Shown here one piece after another: positions 43,468 to 52,492 of a stretch of 64,000 nt of DNA (its first letter is position 1; each line of letters begins with the position of its first letter). The notes under the pieces are model-generated. The model was not told where the DNA came from, did not search any database, and saw only the letters and a list, made by a program, of their open reading frames with translations. The DNA comes from Haematobacter massiliensis (GTDB taxonomy: Bacteria; Pseudomonadota; Alphaproteobacteria; Rhodobacterales; Rhodobacteraceae), in NCBI RefSeq assembly GCF_000740795.1, contig NZ_JGYG01000014.1, positions 1-64,000 on the forward strand, given 5' to 3'. A program made the position numbers and the translations under genes.

Positions 43468-44340
43468 ATGGCATTCGGAACCAATATCCGCACTTATTTC
43501 AACGGCACCTGGCATGACGGCGACATTCCGGTAATGCGCGCCGCCGATCACGGCATGTGGCAGGGATCGAGCGTGTTCGACGGCGCCCGCCTGTTCGAAG
43601 GAATCACGCCCGACCTGGACACCCACTGTGCCCGGGTCAACCGCTCCGCCGAAGCGCTGATGATCACGCCGAACGTCGACGCGGGCGAGATGGTGGATAT
43701 CGTGCTCGACGGGCTGAAGTCCTATGGGCCGAAGGCAGCTGTCTATATCCGCCCGATGTACTGGGCGATCCACGGCAGCGAACTCGGCGTCGCGCCGCTG
43801 AAGGGCGAGACCGGCTTCGCCATCAGCCTTGAGGAAGTGGCCATGCCGCCGATCACCTCCTCCACCACGCTGACCACGACCTCCTTCCGCCGCCCGGTGC
43901 TGGCCGACAACGTGACCAACGCCAAGGCGGGCTGCCTTTATCCGAACAACGCCCGGATGCTGGTGGAGGCGCAGGCCAAGGGCTTCGGCAATGCGCTGGT
44001 GCAGGATGCGCTCGGGAATGTTGCCGAAACCGCAACGGCGAACGTGTTCATGGTGCGGGATGGCGAGCTGTTCACTCCGATCGCCAACGGCACGTTCCTC
44101 TCCGGCATCACCCGTGCCCGGCACATCGCCAATGCCCGTGCCGCGGGCATCACGGTGCACGAAACCATCCTGACGCTCGACGATTTCCGCAAGGCGGATG
44201 AAGTCTTCCTGTCGGGCAACTTCTCCAAGATCACCCGCGTGTCCGCCTTCGAGGACACGACCTACAAGACCGATACGATGACGCGCCGGATGCGCGACAT
44301 CTACTGGGACTGGGCCCATTCGACCGCAGCCGCGGCCTGA
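43468..44340 (+). CDS. Branched-chain-type aminotransferase (class IV)
   Basis: A 290-residue PLP enzyme of fold class IV. It has YFNGTWHDGDIPVMRAADHGMWQGSSVFDGARLFEG at the start, the PLP lysine near residue 153 in TNAKAGCLYPNNARML, and the glutamate region GNVAETATANVFMVRDGELFTP. These fit IlvE-like enzymes that transaminate valine, leucine and isoleucine; D-amino-acid transaminases share the fold. GAAGGAG before the ATG at 43468 fixes the start. Confidence 0.88.
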   Translation: MAFGTNIRTYFNGTWHDGDIPVMRAADHGMWQGSSVFDGARLFEGITPDLDTHCARVNRSAEALMITPNVDAGEMVDIVLDGLKSYGPKAAVYIRPMYWAIHGSELGVAPLKGETGFAISLEEVAMPPITSSTTLTTTSFRRPVLADNVTNAKAGCLYPNNARMLVEAQAKGFGNALVQDALGNVAETATANVFMVRDGELFTPIANGTFLSGITRARHIANARAAGITVHETILTLDDFRKADEVFLSGNFSKITRVSAFEDTTYKTDTMTRRMRDIYWDWAHSTAAAA

Positions 44341-44377
44341 ACCTTCCGGGCGGCGGTTCCGCCGCCGACTCGCCGCG

Positions 44378-45349
44378 ATGCTCTCGGCGGGCATTGCGGT
44401 GGCAACGCTCGGAAGCACGATCCTTGTGCTCCGGGACAATCCCTTCGCCGCGCCGTTTGTGGAGCGATCGACGGCGGAGATCGCCCGCGCGGCTGATCGC
44501 GCCATGGCGCGCGCCGTAACGGCGGACTGGCTTCTCCCCCGGCTCAGCCAGGCGCTGCGGGCGGGGGACGAGGACGCCGTTTCCTTCTACGCCGCCCTTG
44601 CGGTGGACCACCATATCCCCCTGCCCCAGCCGCTTTCGGAAGACCTTGCCGCCTTCCGCGCCGAGCAGTCGGGGAGTTTCGCGTGGATATCCGATTGCGC
44701 GGCCTGCGCCTATGACATGACCCGCTGCGCGAGTGTGCAACGGCTCGCGATCTGCGCCCTGCCGGTGGAAATGACCCCGCTGGGCGATCTGAATGCCCTC
44801 CGGCGAGGGGGTGCGGCATATCTCTCCGGCCAGTCGCCCGACCGGCTGGAGACGGGCCTCGCCGTCGTGGGGCTGGGGGCGACGGCGGCGGCAGTTGCCA
44901 CCGGCGGGGGCGGTCTGGTCGTCAAGGCAGGGGCGACGACGCTCCGCCTTGCGCACCGGTTGGGGAGGATCACCCCCGGCCTTTCCCGCGCGCTGACGGA
45001 AGGCGCACGCCTGCCGTTGGGCAGCGGCGCGCGTGCTGCCCGTTCCGCAGACGTGACCGCGGATCTACTCCGGCTCGGCGGAAACGCTGGGGTGGTGCCG
45101 ACGCTGCATCTTCTTCGCCATATCGACAGTGCCGAGGATGCGGCGCGGATCGCGCGCCTGTCCGATGCTGCCGGCCCCCGCACGCGGGGCGTTGTGGAGG
45201 TACTGGGCAAATCCCGTGCACTGCGGCTGACGGTCCGTCTGGCAGACAGGGTGCTGGCAGCGATGGCGTTGATCTACGCTCTCGTCCTGCAACTCGCCCT
45301 GTGGGTGGCGGGGCGTCTGGGGCGGGCGGCTCTCCGCGCACTGGCTTGA
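44378..45349 (+). CDS. Hypothetical membrane-associated protein
   Basis: A 323-residue protein. A hydrophobic N-terminal segment (MLSAGIAVATLGSTILVL) is preceded in the same frame by an arginine-rich stretch, so the true start may lie upstream. A soluble part contains FAWISDCAACAYDMTRCASVQRLAICALP with several cysteines. Hydrophobic segments occur at about 160-190 and near the end (LADRVLAAMALIYALVLQLALWVAGRLG). It begins 37 bp after the aminotransferase gene. I do not recognise a family. Confidence 0.7.
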   Translation: MLSAGIAVATLGSTILVLRDNPFAAPFVERSTAEIARAADRAMARAVTADWLLPRLSQALRAGDEDAVSFYAALAVDHHIPLPQPLSEDLAAFRAEQSGSFAWISDCAACAYDMTRCASVQRLAICALPVEMTPLGDLNALRRGGAAYLSGQSPDRLETGLAVVGLGATAAAVATGGGGLVVKAGATTLRLAHRLGRITPGLSRALTEGARLPLGSGARAARSADVTADLLRLGGNAGVVPTLHLLRHIDSAEDAARIARLSDAAGPRTRGVVEVLGKSRALRLTVRLADRVLAAMALIYALVLQLALWVAGRLGRAALRALA

Positions 45350-45407
45350 CGGTTGCGGCGGACGCCCGGCTTTGACATCATCGAACGGCTCTCAGAAGGG
45401 ATCTGGA

Positions 45408-45863
45408 ATGCGCAAGTTTCTGGTGGTGCTGGATGACACCAAGGAATGCCTCAACGCCATGCGGTTCGCCACGCTTCGCGCGGCGCATACCGGGGGCGGC
45501 GTGCAGGTCATCTCCATCATTCCGCCGGAGGAGTTCCAGCATTGGATGGGTGTGGCCGACATCATGCGGCAGGAAGCGCGCGACCGGATAGAGGCGCATT
45601 TCGAGGTTTTCGCCAAATGGATGCGCGACAAGCATGGCGTGGACCCCGAGCTGGTCATTCGTGAGGGCGAGCCGGTGACGGAGATTCTCGCCCAGGTGAA
45701 AGCCGACCCGGAGATCGGCATCCTCGTGCTGGGCGCAGGGGCGGAAAGCGCGGATCCCGGCCCCCTCGTTACCCAGATGTCCCGCAGTTCCGGCTCCCTG
45801 CCGATCCCGATCACCATCGTTCCGGGCGGCATGTCCAAGGAGCGTCTGGAGGAGGTCGCCTGA
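45408..45863 (+). CDS. Universal stress protein family
   Basis: A 151-residue cytoplasmic UspA-fold protein: MRKFLVVLDDTKECLNAMRFATLRAAHTGGGVQVISIIPP at the start, then PVTEILAQVKADPEIGILVLGAG and the end SLPIPITIVPGG, which replaces the usual G-x2-G-x9-GS ATP loop in a less typical form. Start at the ATG at 45408 with AGAAGGG upstream. Relatives help cells endure stress; the direct role here is unknown. A GC-rich inverted repeat (GCCACC/GGTGGC, 45871-45898) follows and may be a weak terminator. Confidence 0.85.
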   Translation: MRKFLVVLDDTKECLNAMRFATLRAAHTGGGVQVISIIPPEEFQHWMGVADIMRQEARDRIEAHFEVFAKWMRDKHGVDPELVIREGEPVTEILAQVKADPEIGILVLGAGAESADPGPLVTQMSRSSGSLPIPITIVPGGMSKERLEEVA

Positions 45864-46432
45864 CCCCTTCGCCACCCGAGGCTTCGCCGCCCGGTGGCAT
45901 AATCGCCTGATGCTTCGCTGCGCCGTCTGCTGGCTCCCTCCGCGAAGCTTCACCACGGCGGTTTCATCGTCCGCAGGTCGGGGCTTCTTGCGGGCCAGAT
46001 ACCCCGACACGGTCGCTCAGCCACCTTGCGCCTCGGTGCCGTGTTCGCTGTCGCGAAATGGCCCCACATCGCGGCGGCTGTCATGCGTTTCGTCATGGTC
46101 GTTGATCCGGCGGGGCCGGCCTTCCTGGCCAGCCAGCGCGATTTGCGCGGCACGGGAAAGGGCCGGAGCTTTCGCCTGTGCCACGGCTTTCCGGACGCCG
46201 GGAGCCGAGAGAAGGCGGACGACAGCGAGCACGCCCACAGACGGATGAAAATGGCTTTCGGCAAGCCCTGCGCAGAAGACCTGCCGAACCGTCCCGGCTC
46301 CAGCACCTGATTTCCCGGCGCCGCGCGAGCCTTTTCGGCGGCCTGGCCAAACGGCCCGTCTTTTCCGCAACCCGCCCTGCTGTCCAGTGCAGCGCTGGCG
46401 CCGGCCGGGCCGGCGCCTCTCGCATCGTCCCT
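45864..46432. other. Intergenic region between stress protein and acyl-CoA synthetase
   Basis: About 570 bp between convergent genes. Several open frames exist on both strands but none shows conserved motifs or a good ribosome binding site. A GC-rich inverted repeat at 45871-45898 may terminate the stress-protein message. Confidence 0.5.
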
Positions 46433-48085
46433 TCAGGCGACTGCGGCTGCCGCCCGCTCCACTTCCTGCTTGCGCAGCAGAAAGCGCTGGATCTTGCCGC
46501 TCGGCGTCTTGGGCAGATCGTCCACGAACTCGATCTCCCGCGGGAAGGCATGCGCGGACAGCCGTTTGCGCACATGCTGCTGAAGCTCCTCGGCCAGCGC
46601 GCGGCTCGCTTCGAACTTCGGGCTGAGGACGACGAACGCCTTGATGAGCTCCGTTCGCTCCGGGTCGGGCTTGCCCACCACGGCGGCTTCCACCACAGAT
46701 GGATGCTCGATCAGCGCGCTTTCCACATCGAACGGTCCCACGCGGTAGCCGGAAGTGGTGATAACGTCATCCGCGCGGCCTACGAAGCTGATCGTGCCGT
46801 CCTCGTTCAGTTCGACCGTATCGCCCGTCAGGTAGTATTTCCCCTTGAACGCCTTGGTTTCCTGCTGGTGGTAGCCGCCGAACCAGAACATCGGCGAGGC
46901 TTCGCGGTCCATCGCCAGAATCCCCGGCTGCCCCGCCCCCAACTCCTCCAGCGTCTCGGGGTTCACCACGACGAGCCGGTGCCCCGGCATCGCGAAACCA
47001 GCCGAGCCGAGCCGCACCTCATGCGACAGCCCGTGGAAGTTGCAGAGCACCATGCCGAGTTCGGTCTGCCCGTAGTGGTCATGGATGACGGTCTCCAGCT
47101 CGCTCGCACACCAACGGATGACCTCCGGCGTCAGGGGCTCGCCCGCGCTGGAGATGGCGCGGACCTTGCCCCTCAGCGCCGGGCCGACACGATCCCGCGC
47201 GGCGAGCAGCATGCGGTAGGCGGTGGGGGAGCCTGCAAGCACATCCACCTCCCGCCGCTCGATCACGCCGATCGTGCTCTCCACCGTGAAACCGCCTTCG
47301 TAGAAGGTCGTCGGATGGCCCATGCAGAGCGGGCCGGAGAGAGCGTAGTAAAGACCGTAGGCCCAGCCCGGATCCGCAACGTTCCAGAAGGAATCGCTGT
47401 CTTCCAATCCGATCGCCAGCCGCATGTATTGCGTAAAGGGCACCAGCGCCTTGAGCGGCACGAAGAGCGCCTTGGCAAGCCCCGTGGTGCCGGAGGTGAA
47501 CATCATCAGAAACGGATCGTCGCCCGTTCGCATGACCGGCGCGAAGGTTTCCGGCTGGAGCGCCATCTCGGCCCAGAAGCTGTAGTCGCCCCGACGGATA
47601 CCCTCTCCCCTGGGGCCGCCGACGGTCACCACGGGGGGCAATCCCTCGACCCCCTCCAGCTTGTGGCGGTTGGTCGGGTCCGTCACGATCACCTTTGCCT
47701 CGGAAGTGGCAAGCCGATGCTCGATCGCCTTCGAGCCGAAGGCGGTGAACAGCGGCACATAGACCGCACCGGCCCGCCACGTTCCAAGCAGAACGACGAG
47801 AAGCTCCGGCGTACGCGGCAGGAGACAGGCGACCATATCGCCCGGCTGCACCCCCAAGGACTTGAGAAAGCCAGCGAAGCGCGCCGCCTGCTTGCGAAGC
47901 TCGGCAAATGTGTGGGTTGATGACCCACCATCCCTGCCCTCATAGAACAAGGCAATCCGTCCCGGCAGCGCGTGCCGGTCGCAACATTCCACGCAGGCAT
48001 TCATCGCTTCCAACGAGCCGGAAAGCGTCTCCCGCACCAGCGCGTCATAGTCAAAGGCGGCGGTTGCCTCCTGATGGGTCTGCAT
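46433..48085 (-). CDS. AMP-forming acyl-CoA synthetase
   Basis: A 550-residue ANL-superfamily ligase activating a short or medium carboxylic acid to its CoA thioester. The ATP loop is FTSGTTGLAKALF, then YGQTELGMVLCN, the hinge region YYLTGDTVELNEDGTISFVGRADDVITTSGYRVGPFDVESAL, and the catalytic lysine motif PKTPSGKIQRFLLR. The family matches acetyl/propionyl-type acyl-CoA synthetases, but the substrate cannot be fixed. Upstream lies a short inverted repeat GCAAAT/ATTTGC in the divergent control region. Confidence 0.9.
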   Translation of the reverse strand: MQTHQEATAAFDYDALVRETLSGSLEAMNACVECCDRHALPGRIALFYEGRDGGSSTHTFAELRKQAARFAGFLKSLGVQPGDMVACLLPRTPELLVVLLGTWRAGAVYVPLFTAFGSKAIEHRLATSEAKVIVTDPTNRHKLEGVEGLPPVVTVGGPRGEGIRRGDYSFWAEMALQPETFAPVMRTGDDPFLMMFTSGTTGLAKALFVPLKALVPFTQYMRLAIGLEDSDSFWNVADPGWAYGLYYALSGPLCMGHPTTFYEGGFTVESTIGVIERREVDVLAGSPTAYRMLLAARDRVGPALRGKVRAISSAGEPLTPEVIRWCASELETVIHDHYGQTELGMVLCNFHGLSHEVRLGSAGFAMPGHRLVVVNPETLEELGAGQPGILAMDREASPMFWFGGYHQQETKAFKGKYYLTGDTVELNEDGTISFVGRADDVITTSGYRVGPFDVESALIEHPSVVEAAVVGKPDPERTELIKAFVVLSPKFEASRALAEELQQHVRKRLSAHAFPREIEFVDDLPKTPSGKIQRFLLRKQEVERAAAAVA

Positions 48086-48168
48086 GAATTTCCTCCCTCT
48101 CGGCCGCGATTTGGAAGCGGCCCTCCCGCGGAAACTCTAAAAGCGCCGGAAAGCGACTGCAAGCGGAG

Positions 48169-48187
48169 GCAAATTAACTTGATTTGC
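48169..48187. promoter_or_regulatory. Inverted repeat in acyl-CoA synthetase/hdeD control region
   Basis: GCAAAT (48169-48174) and ATTTGC (48182-48187) form a perfect inverted repeat with a 7-nt spacer, between two divergent genes. The arms resemble half of TTTGCAAA, the PccR-type element. It may be an operator for an acyl-CoA-responsive regulator. Confidence 0.35.
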
Positions 48188-48239
48188 GCGGTTTGCCCGC
48201 CAGATGACTCAGTGTCTTCCGCTTGCAACGAGGTTGATT

Positions 48240-48791
48240 ATGACACTCTCACCCGAAGCTGACGACCGCGACGCCATTCGCAAAAGCTGGGGATGGTTTC
48301 TTGCCCTCGGTATTTTGTTGCTTGTTTTCGGTTTTATCGCGGCCGGTAATCTGTTCCTCGCCACTATAGCCTCGACCTATCTCGTCGGCATCCTGATGAT
48401 CATTGCGGCCTTCGCCGAGATCATCCACGCCTTTTCCGTTCCCGGATGGGGCAGCAAGATATTCGCCGTCATCGCCGCCGCCCTCTATGGCTTTGCGGGA
48501 TACTTCGCCTTTTCCCAACCGCTTGCTGCCACGGCGACACTGACGCTCGCGCTCGGTGCCCTGCTGCTGGCGACGGGTGTCATCCGGGCCTTCATGGCCT
48601 TTAGGGATCGGGATGTCATCGGCTGGGGATGGCTGCTCTTCGGCGGCATCGTGACAGCCATCGCAGGACTTCTCATTCTATCGGGATGGCCGGGCAACAG
48701 CGTCTGGGTGCTGGGCCTTGTCCTCGCGGTAGACATGATCGCCACGGGTATCGGCTATATCATGATCTCTCTCGGCCTGAAGGACGTGTAA
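48240..48791 (+). CDS. HdeD-family membrane protein
   Basis: A 183-residue inner-membrane protein with six hydrophobic segments in the HdeD/DUF308 pattern: SWGWFLALGILLLVFGFIAAGNLFLATIAS, YLVGILMIIAAFAEIIHAF, ALYGFAGYFAF, LTLALGALLLATGVIRAFMAF, GWGWLLFGGIVTAIAGLLIL, VWVLGLVLAVDMIATGIGYI. Such proteins are linked to acid resistance in E. coli; the role here is unknown. Start at the ATG at 48240, just after GAGG. Confidence 0.88.
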   Translation: MTLSPEADDRDAIRKSWGWFLALGILLLVFGFIAAGNLFLATIASTYLVGILMIIAAFAEIIHAFSVPGWGSKIFAVIAAALYGFAGYFAFSQPLAATATLTLALGALLLATGVIRAFMAFRDRDVIGWGWLLFGGIVTAIAGLLILSGWPGNSVWVLGLVLAVDMIATGIGYIMISLGLKDV

Positions 48792-48797
48792 TCCTGA

Positions 48798-49253
48798 TCA
48801 CCGGCGACGGGCGAGGAAGAAATCCTTGAGGAGCCGCTCTGCCTCGCCCTCACCGATACCGTCGTAGACTTCCGGTATGTGATGACTTTGCGGATGGGAG
48901 AAAACACGGGGGCCATGTGCCACGCCGCCGGATTTCGGATCGGAGGCGCCGTAATAAACCCGGGCTATCCGCGCCTGCGAAATAGCCGAGGCACACATGG
49001 GACACGGCTCCAGCGTCACATACAGGTCATGTCCCGGCAGCCGCTCGGACCCGAGCGCCGCACAGGCGGAGCGGATCACGAGTATCTCGGCATGGGCCGT
49101 GGGATCGGCAAGTTCCCGCGTCCTGTTGCCGGCGCGCGCAACGATCTGCCCTGCCGGATCGACCAACACCGCACCCACAGGAACCTCGCCGCGGAGGGCA
49201 GCAGCTTCTGCTTCGGCGAGCGCTATATCCATATGGCTGCGGAACGGAGACAT
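48798..49253 (-). CDS. tadA: tRNA-specific adenosine deaminase
   Basis: A 151-residue zinc deaminase converting A34 to inosine in tRNA-Arg(ACG), an essential step. Zinc and catalytic residues are visible in TAHAEILVIR (His54, Glu56) and EPCPMCASA (Cys84, Cys87). The C-terminal end GGVAHGPRVFSHPQSHHIPEVYDGIGEGEAERLLKDFF is also typical. The gene is divergent from the pseudouridine synthase gene, an arrangement common in alphaproteobacteria. Confidence 0.94.
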   Translation of the reverse strand: MSPFRSHMDIALAEAEAAALRGEVPVGAVLVDPAGQIVARAGNRTRELADPTAHAEILVIRSACAALGSERLPGHDLYVTLEPCPMCASAISQARIARVYYGASDPKSGGVAHGPRVFSHPQSHHIPEVYDGIGEGEAERLLKDFFLARRR

Positions 49254-49328
49254 GCGCCTAGGTGAAACCTTTCACGCGGCGGTGCAAGCCCGCTTCCGCT
49301 GAAGCGGCTTTGGATGTATGGCGACGCG

Positions 49329-51260
49329 ATGACACAGGAACAAAAGACGGGCGAGCGCATCGCCAAGGTTCTGGCGCGGGCGGGGATCGCCTCCCGCCGG
49401 GACGCAGAGCGGCTGATCGCCGCGGGAGCCGTAACGGTGAACGGGCGGGTCATTGACTCGCCCGCGCTCGACGTCACGCCGAAGGATCGGATCGCGGTTG
49501 AGGGTCGCCCCCTTCCCGCAGCCGAGCCGCCGCGGCTGTGGCTCTATTACAAACCCATCGGGCTGGTCACCACCGAGCGCGATGAAAAGGGCCGCGAGAC
49601 GGTTTTCGAGAACCTGCCGGAGGAGCTGCCGCGCGTGCTCTCCGTCGGGCGTCTCGACCTCAACTCCGAGGGTCTGCTGCTGCTCACCAACGATGGCGAG
49701 ATCAAGCGGCGGCTGGAACTGCCTTCCACCGGCTGGCTGCGGCGTTACCGCGTCCGGGTCAACGGCCGACCGGAAGACAGCGTGCTCGACCCGCTTCGCA
49801 AGGGGATTGAGATCGAGGGTGAGCGGTTTCAGCCGATGCAGGTCGTGCTCGACCGTCAGCAGGGAGCAAACGCCTGGCTGACCGTCGGGCTGCGGGAAGG
49901 CAAGAACCGCGAAGTCCGCCGGGCGATGGAGGCGGTTGGTCTTGCCGTGAACCGGCTCATCCGGGTGAGCTATGGGCCCTTCAAGCTCGAGGATCTCGAA
50001 CCGGGCGAGGTGCGGGAGGTCCGCTCCCGCGTTCTTCGCGATCAGCTCGGCCTCAAGCCAGAGCCGGAGCAGACAGTCGCCATCACGCGCCGGCTTGGCA
50101 CGAAGGCGGAGAAGGACAGCCCTTCCGGCAAGCCGCGCAAGCTTTCCGCCGGGCCGCGGGACATGACCGGCGCGACTGACCCCTCGCGCTCGCTCCGCGT
50201 GACGAAGCCCATGCCGCTCCGCACGGAAAGCGTTCGGCCCCCGCGTGGCGAAGGCGTCAAGCCGCGGGAGCGCAGCACGGGCGACGCCTCGCCCCGCCCC
50301 CTCCGCAGTGATGCGCCGAAACCGGCCCGTTCGGGCTGGGGCGAGGACAAGCCGCGCAAGCCCCGCGCCAATGCCTCCGCAGATCGCGGCTTCGCGTCCG
50401 ATACACCGCGCAAGCCAAGGTCCGAGGGCTTCAGGAGCCATGGCGGTGGAGAGGGCAAGCCCCGCTCCGAAGGTTTCCGCAGCCATCGCGAGGCATCGCG
50501 CGAGGATCGCGGGGCCTCCCGCGATTTCCCGCGTGAGGAGGGCAGGCCGCGCCGCGAAGGCGGTGACAGACCGCGCCCGCAGGGTGACGACCGCAAACCC
50601 CGGAGCGGCGGCTTCCGCAACGACGATGCCAAAGGCTCGGGTGAACGCGGCGGAAAATTCGGTGCGAAGCCCCGTGCGGAAGGCTTCCGTAGCCACGCGC
50701 AGAATGAGGAGCGGCCACGGTCTGCAGGCGAGCGGAGCGGCAAGCCTCGCTTCGAGGGCCGCCGCGAAGAGTCCGACAGGCCCCGCAGCGGCGGCTTCAA
50801 ACCGGCTGGCAAGAGCTTTGCCTCCCGTGGCGCCGCCGGTGAGGAGCGCAGCGAGCGTGCGCCGCGGTCCGGCTTCGGCAAGGCGCCCTCCTCCCGCGCT
50901 GGGTCCGAGGGCGAACGCGGGCAGCGCTCGGGGTTCGGCAAGGGCAGTTCGGAACGATCCGGCAGCCGTAGCTTTGGCAAGGGTGCCGGCGAACGTTCCG
51001 GCGGCGGCGGCTTCGGCGGAAGTCGGAGCGACGGCGGGCGGAGCGGCGACGGCGAACGGGGCTTCGGCAAGGGCCGGGCCGCTTCCGGTGAAAACCGCTT
51101 CGACAAGGGCCCTCGCCCCGCACGCGGCGGCCCGGATCGCGCAGGTGATCGCCCGGGCGGGGATCGCCGTGGCGCGGACCGGGGGGAGCGCGGCGGGCCG
51201 GACCGCAGTGGTCCCGGAAACCGTCCGCGCGGGCCGAAAGGCCCCCGCCGGGGCGAATAG
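49329..51260 (+). CDS. RluB-type pseudouridine synthase with long disordered tail
   Basis: A 643-residue protein. An S4 RNA-binding domain lies at about 10-55 (RIAKVLARAGIASRRDAERLIAAGAVTVNG), then the RsuA/RluB catalytic domain to about 245 with Asp110 in VGRLDLNSEGLLLLTND and GLREGKNREVRRAMEAVGL. It should modify U in 23S rRNA helix 93 or 16S rRNA. The remaining 400 residues are low-complexity Arg/Gly/Ser/Lys with repeats such as KPRSEGFRSH and GFGKG, far longer than in E. coli RluB (about 290 residues total). Start at the ATG at 49329. Confidence 0.88.
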   Translation: MTQEQKTGERIAKVLARAGIASRRDAERLIAAGAVTVNGRVIDSPALDVTPKDRIAVEGRPLPAAEPPRLWLYYKPIGLVTTERDEKGRETVFENLPEELPRVLSVGRLDLNSEGLLLLTNDGEIKRRLELPSTGWLRRYRVRVNGRPEDSVLDPLRKGIEIEGERFQPMQVVLDRQQGANAWLTVGLREGKNREVRRAMEAVGLAVNRLIRVSYGPFKLEDLEPGEVREVRSRVLRDQLGLKPEPEQTVAITRRLGTKAEKDSPSGKPRKLSAGPRDMTGATDPSRSLRVTKPMPLRTESVRPPRGEGVKPRERSTGDASPRPLRSDAPKPARSGWGEDKPRKPRANASADRGFASDTPRKPRSEGFRSHGGGEGKPRSEGFRSHREASREDRGASRDFPREEGRPRREGGDRPRPQGDDRKPRSGGFRNDDAKGSGERGGKFGAKPRAEGFRSHAQNEERPRSAGERSGKPRFEGRREESDRPRSGGFKPAGKSFASRGAAGEERSERAPRSGFGKAPSSRAGSEGERGQRSGFGKGSSERSGSRSFGKGAGERSGGGGFGGSRSDGGRSGDGERGFGKGRAASGENRFDKGPRPARGGPDRAGDRPGGDRRGADRGERGGPDRSGPGNRPRGPKGPRRGE

Positions 51261-51279
51261 ACTGCACATAGGCTTGGGG

Positions 51280-51301
51280 ACGGAGGGCCTGCGGGCCCCG
51301 T
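51280..51301 (+). terminator. Possible terminator after the pseudouridine synthase gene
   Basis: ACG and GGGCC pair with GGCCC and CGT around a small loop, with a 2-nt bulge, and TT follows. It is GC-rich with only a short T-run, so the call is tentative. Next to it, GGGAAGGGCCA is tandemly duplicated (51415-51436). Confidence 0.4.
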
Positions 51302-51454
51302 TTCGCCCCAGCCTCGGTCCCCCGCTATATGGCCCAAGTGAATCACGCCAATGGGCCGAAGGGAGAAGCCCCCTGACATCTCCTGCGGCGGGGGCGCTCC
51401 GGCATGATGATCGAGGGAAGGGCCAGGGAAGGGCCAGGCGAGGGAAAGTCACGA

Positions 51455-52432
51455 ATGCCTTATTTCTTTACTCGCGACGAGCTGGTGGACGCTGCAGCAC
51501 TTGTGCATCGTCAGCTTTTTCCGACGCCGCAGATCAGCTGGCCGCTTCTGTCGCAGGCGATCGGGGCTGATGTTCTGGTCAAGCACGAAAACCACCTGCC
51601 AACCGGCGCCTTCAAGGTTCGGGGCGGCATCACTTACGTGGACTGGCTGCGCCGCACTCAGCCCACGGTACCGGGCCTTTGCACGGCGACGCGCGGAAAT
51701 CACGGCCAGAGTCAGGCCCGCGCCGCGACAGCGGCTGGTTTGCGGGCCCTGATCTATGTCCCCCACGGCAATTCGCAGGAGAAGAATGCCGCGATGCGGG
51801 CCTATGGCGCGGAGGTCGTCGAATTCGGACGGGATTTCGATGAAGCCCGGGAGGAAGCCTATCGCGTGGCCGCACGCGACGGGTTGGCGATCGTGCCGCC
51901 CTTTCACAGGGAGCTGGTGCGTGGCGTGGCCACCGCGGGGCTGGAACTGCTCACCGCCTGCCCTGACCTGCACACGGTCTATGTGCCCATCGGAGCAGGA
52001 TCGGGCATCGCCGGAATGATCGCGGCGCGCGACGCACTCGGCCTCGCCACACGGATCGTGGGTGTGGTCGCGGCGGGCGCACCTGCGGTGAAACTGTCTC
52101 TGGTCGCCGGCGAGCCGGTGGCGACGAACCGGGCGGAGACGATCGCGGACGGACTTGCGGTGCGCGTTCCCGTCCCGGAGGCGCTGGCCGTCATCGCGGA
52201 AGGCGCGGAGCGGGTCGTTTCAGTGACGGATGAAGAAATTGCCCAGGCGATGCGGCTTTACTTCCGCACGATCCATTCTGTCGCCGAAGGGGCCGGCGCT
52301 GCGGCTCTCGCCGCTTTGCTTGCGGAGCGGGAGCGGATGGCAGGGCATCGCGTAGGCGTGGTGCTGTCAGGCGGAAATGTCGATAGCGACCGTTTCGCAA
52401 CGATTCTGTCGGGCGGCCTTCCCCCACCCTGA
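51455..52432 (+). CDS. Threonine/serine dehydratase-like PLP enzyme
   Basis: A 325-residue fold-type II PLP enzyme. The PLP lysine lies in NHLPTGAFKVRGGITYVDWL, then TATRGNHGQSQARAATAAGLRALIYVPHGNSQEKNAAM and the phosphate loop IPIGAGSGIAGMIAARDALGL in the form VYVPIGAGSGIAGM. Such enzymes deaminate threonine, serine or hydroxyaspartate-type amino acids. No C-terminal regulatory domain is present, so it is a catabolic-type enzyme. Start at the ATG at 51455 because conserved sequence begins there. Exact substrate uncertain. Confidence 0.87.
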   Translation: MPYFFTRDELVDAAALVHRQLFPTPQISWPLLSQAIGADVLVKHENHLPTGAFKVRGGITYVDWLRRTQPTVPGLCTATRGNHGQSQARAATAAGLRALIYVPHGNSQEKNAAMRAYGAEVVEFGRDFDEAREEAYRVAARDGLAIVPPFHRELVRGVATAGLELLTACPDLHTVYVPIGAGSGIAGMIAARDALGLATRIVGVVAAGAPAVKLSLVAGEPVATNRAETIADGLAVRVPVPEALAVIAEGAERVVSVTDEEIAQAMRLYFRTIHSVAEGAGAAALAALLAERERMAGHRVGVVLSGGNVDSDRFATILSGGLPPP

Positions 52433-52492
52433 GACGGGTTGAATTTGTCGCCGGAATCCATAGGTGTGACAGGTTCACGACGGAATGACCCC

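Noticed and set aside
45910-46306. Overlapping frames on both strands after the stress-protein gene
   Set aside because: No family motif, no good start signals, and both strands are equally open because of high GC.
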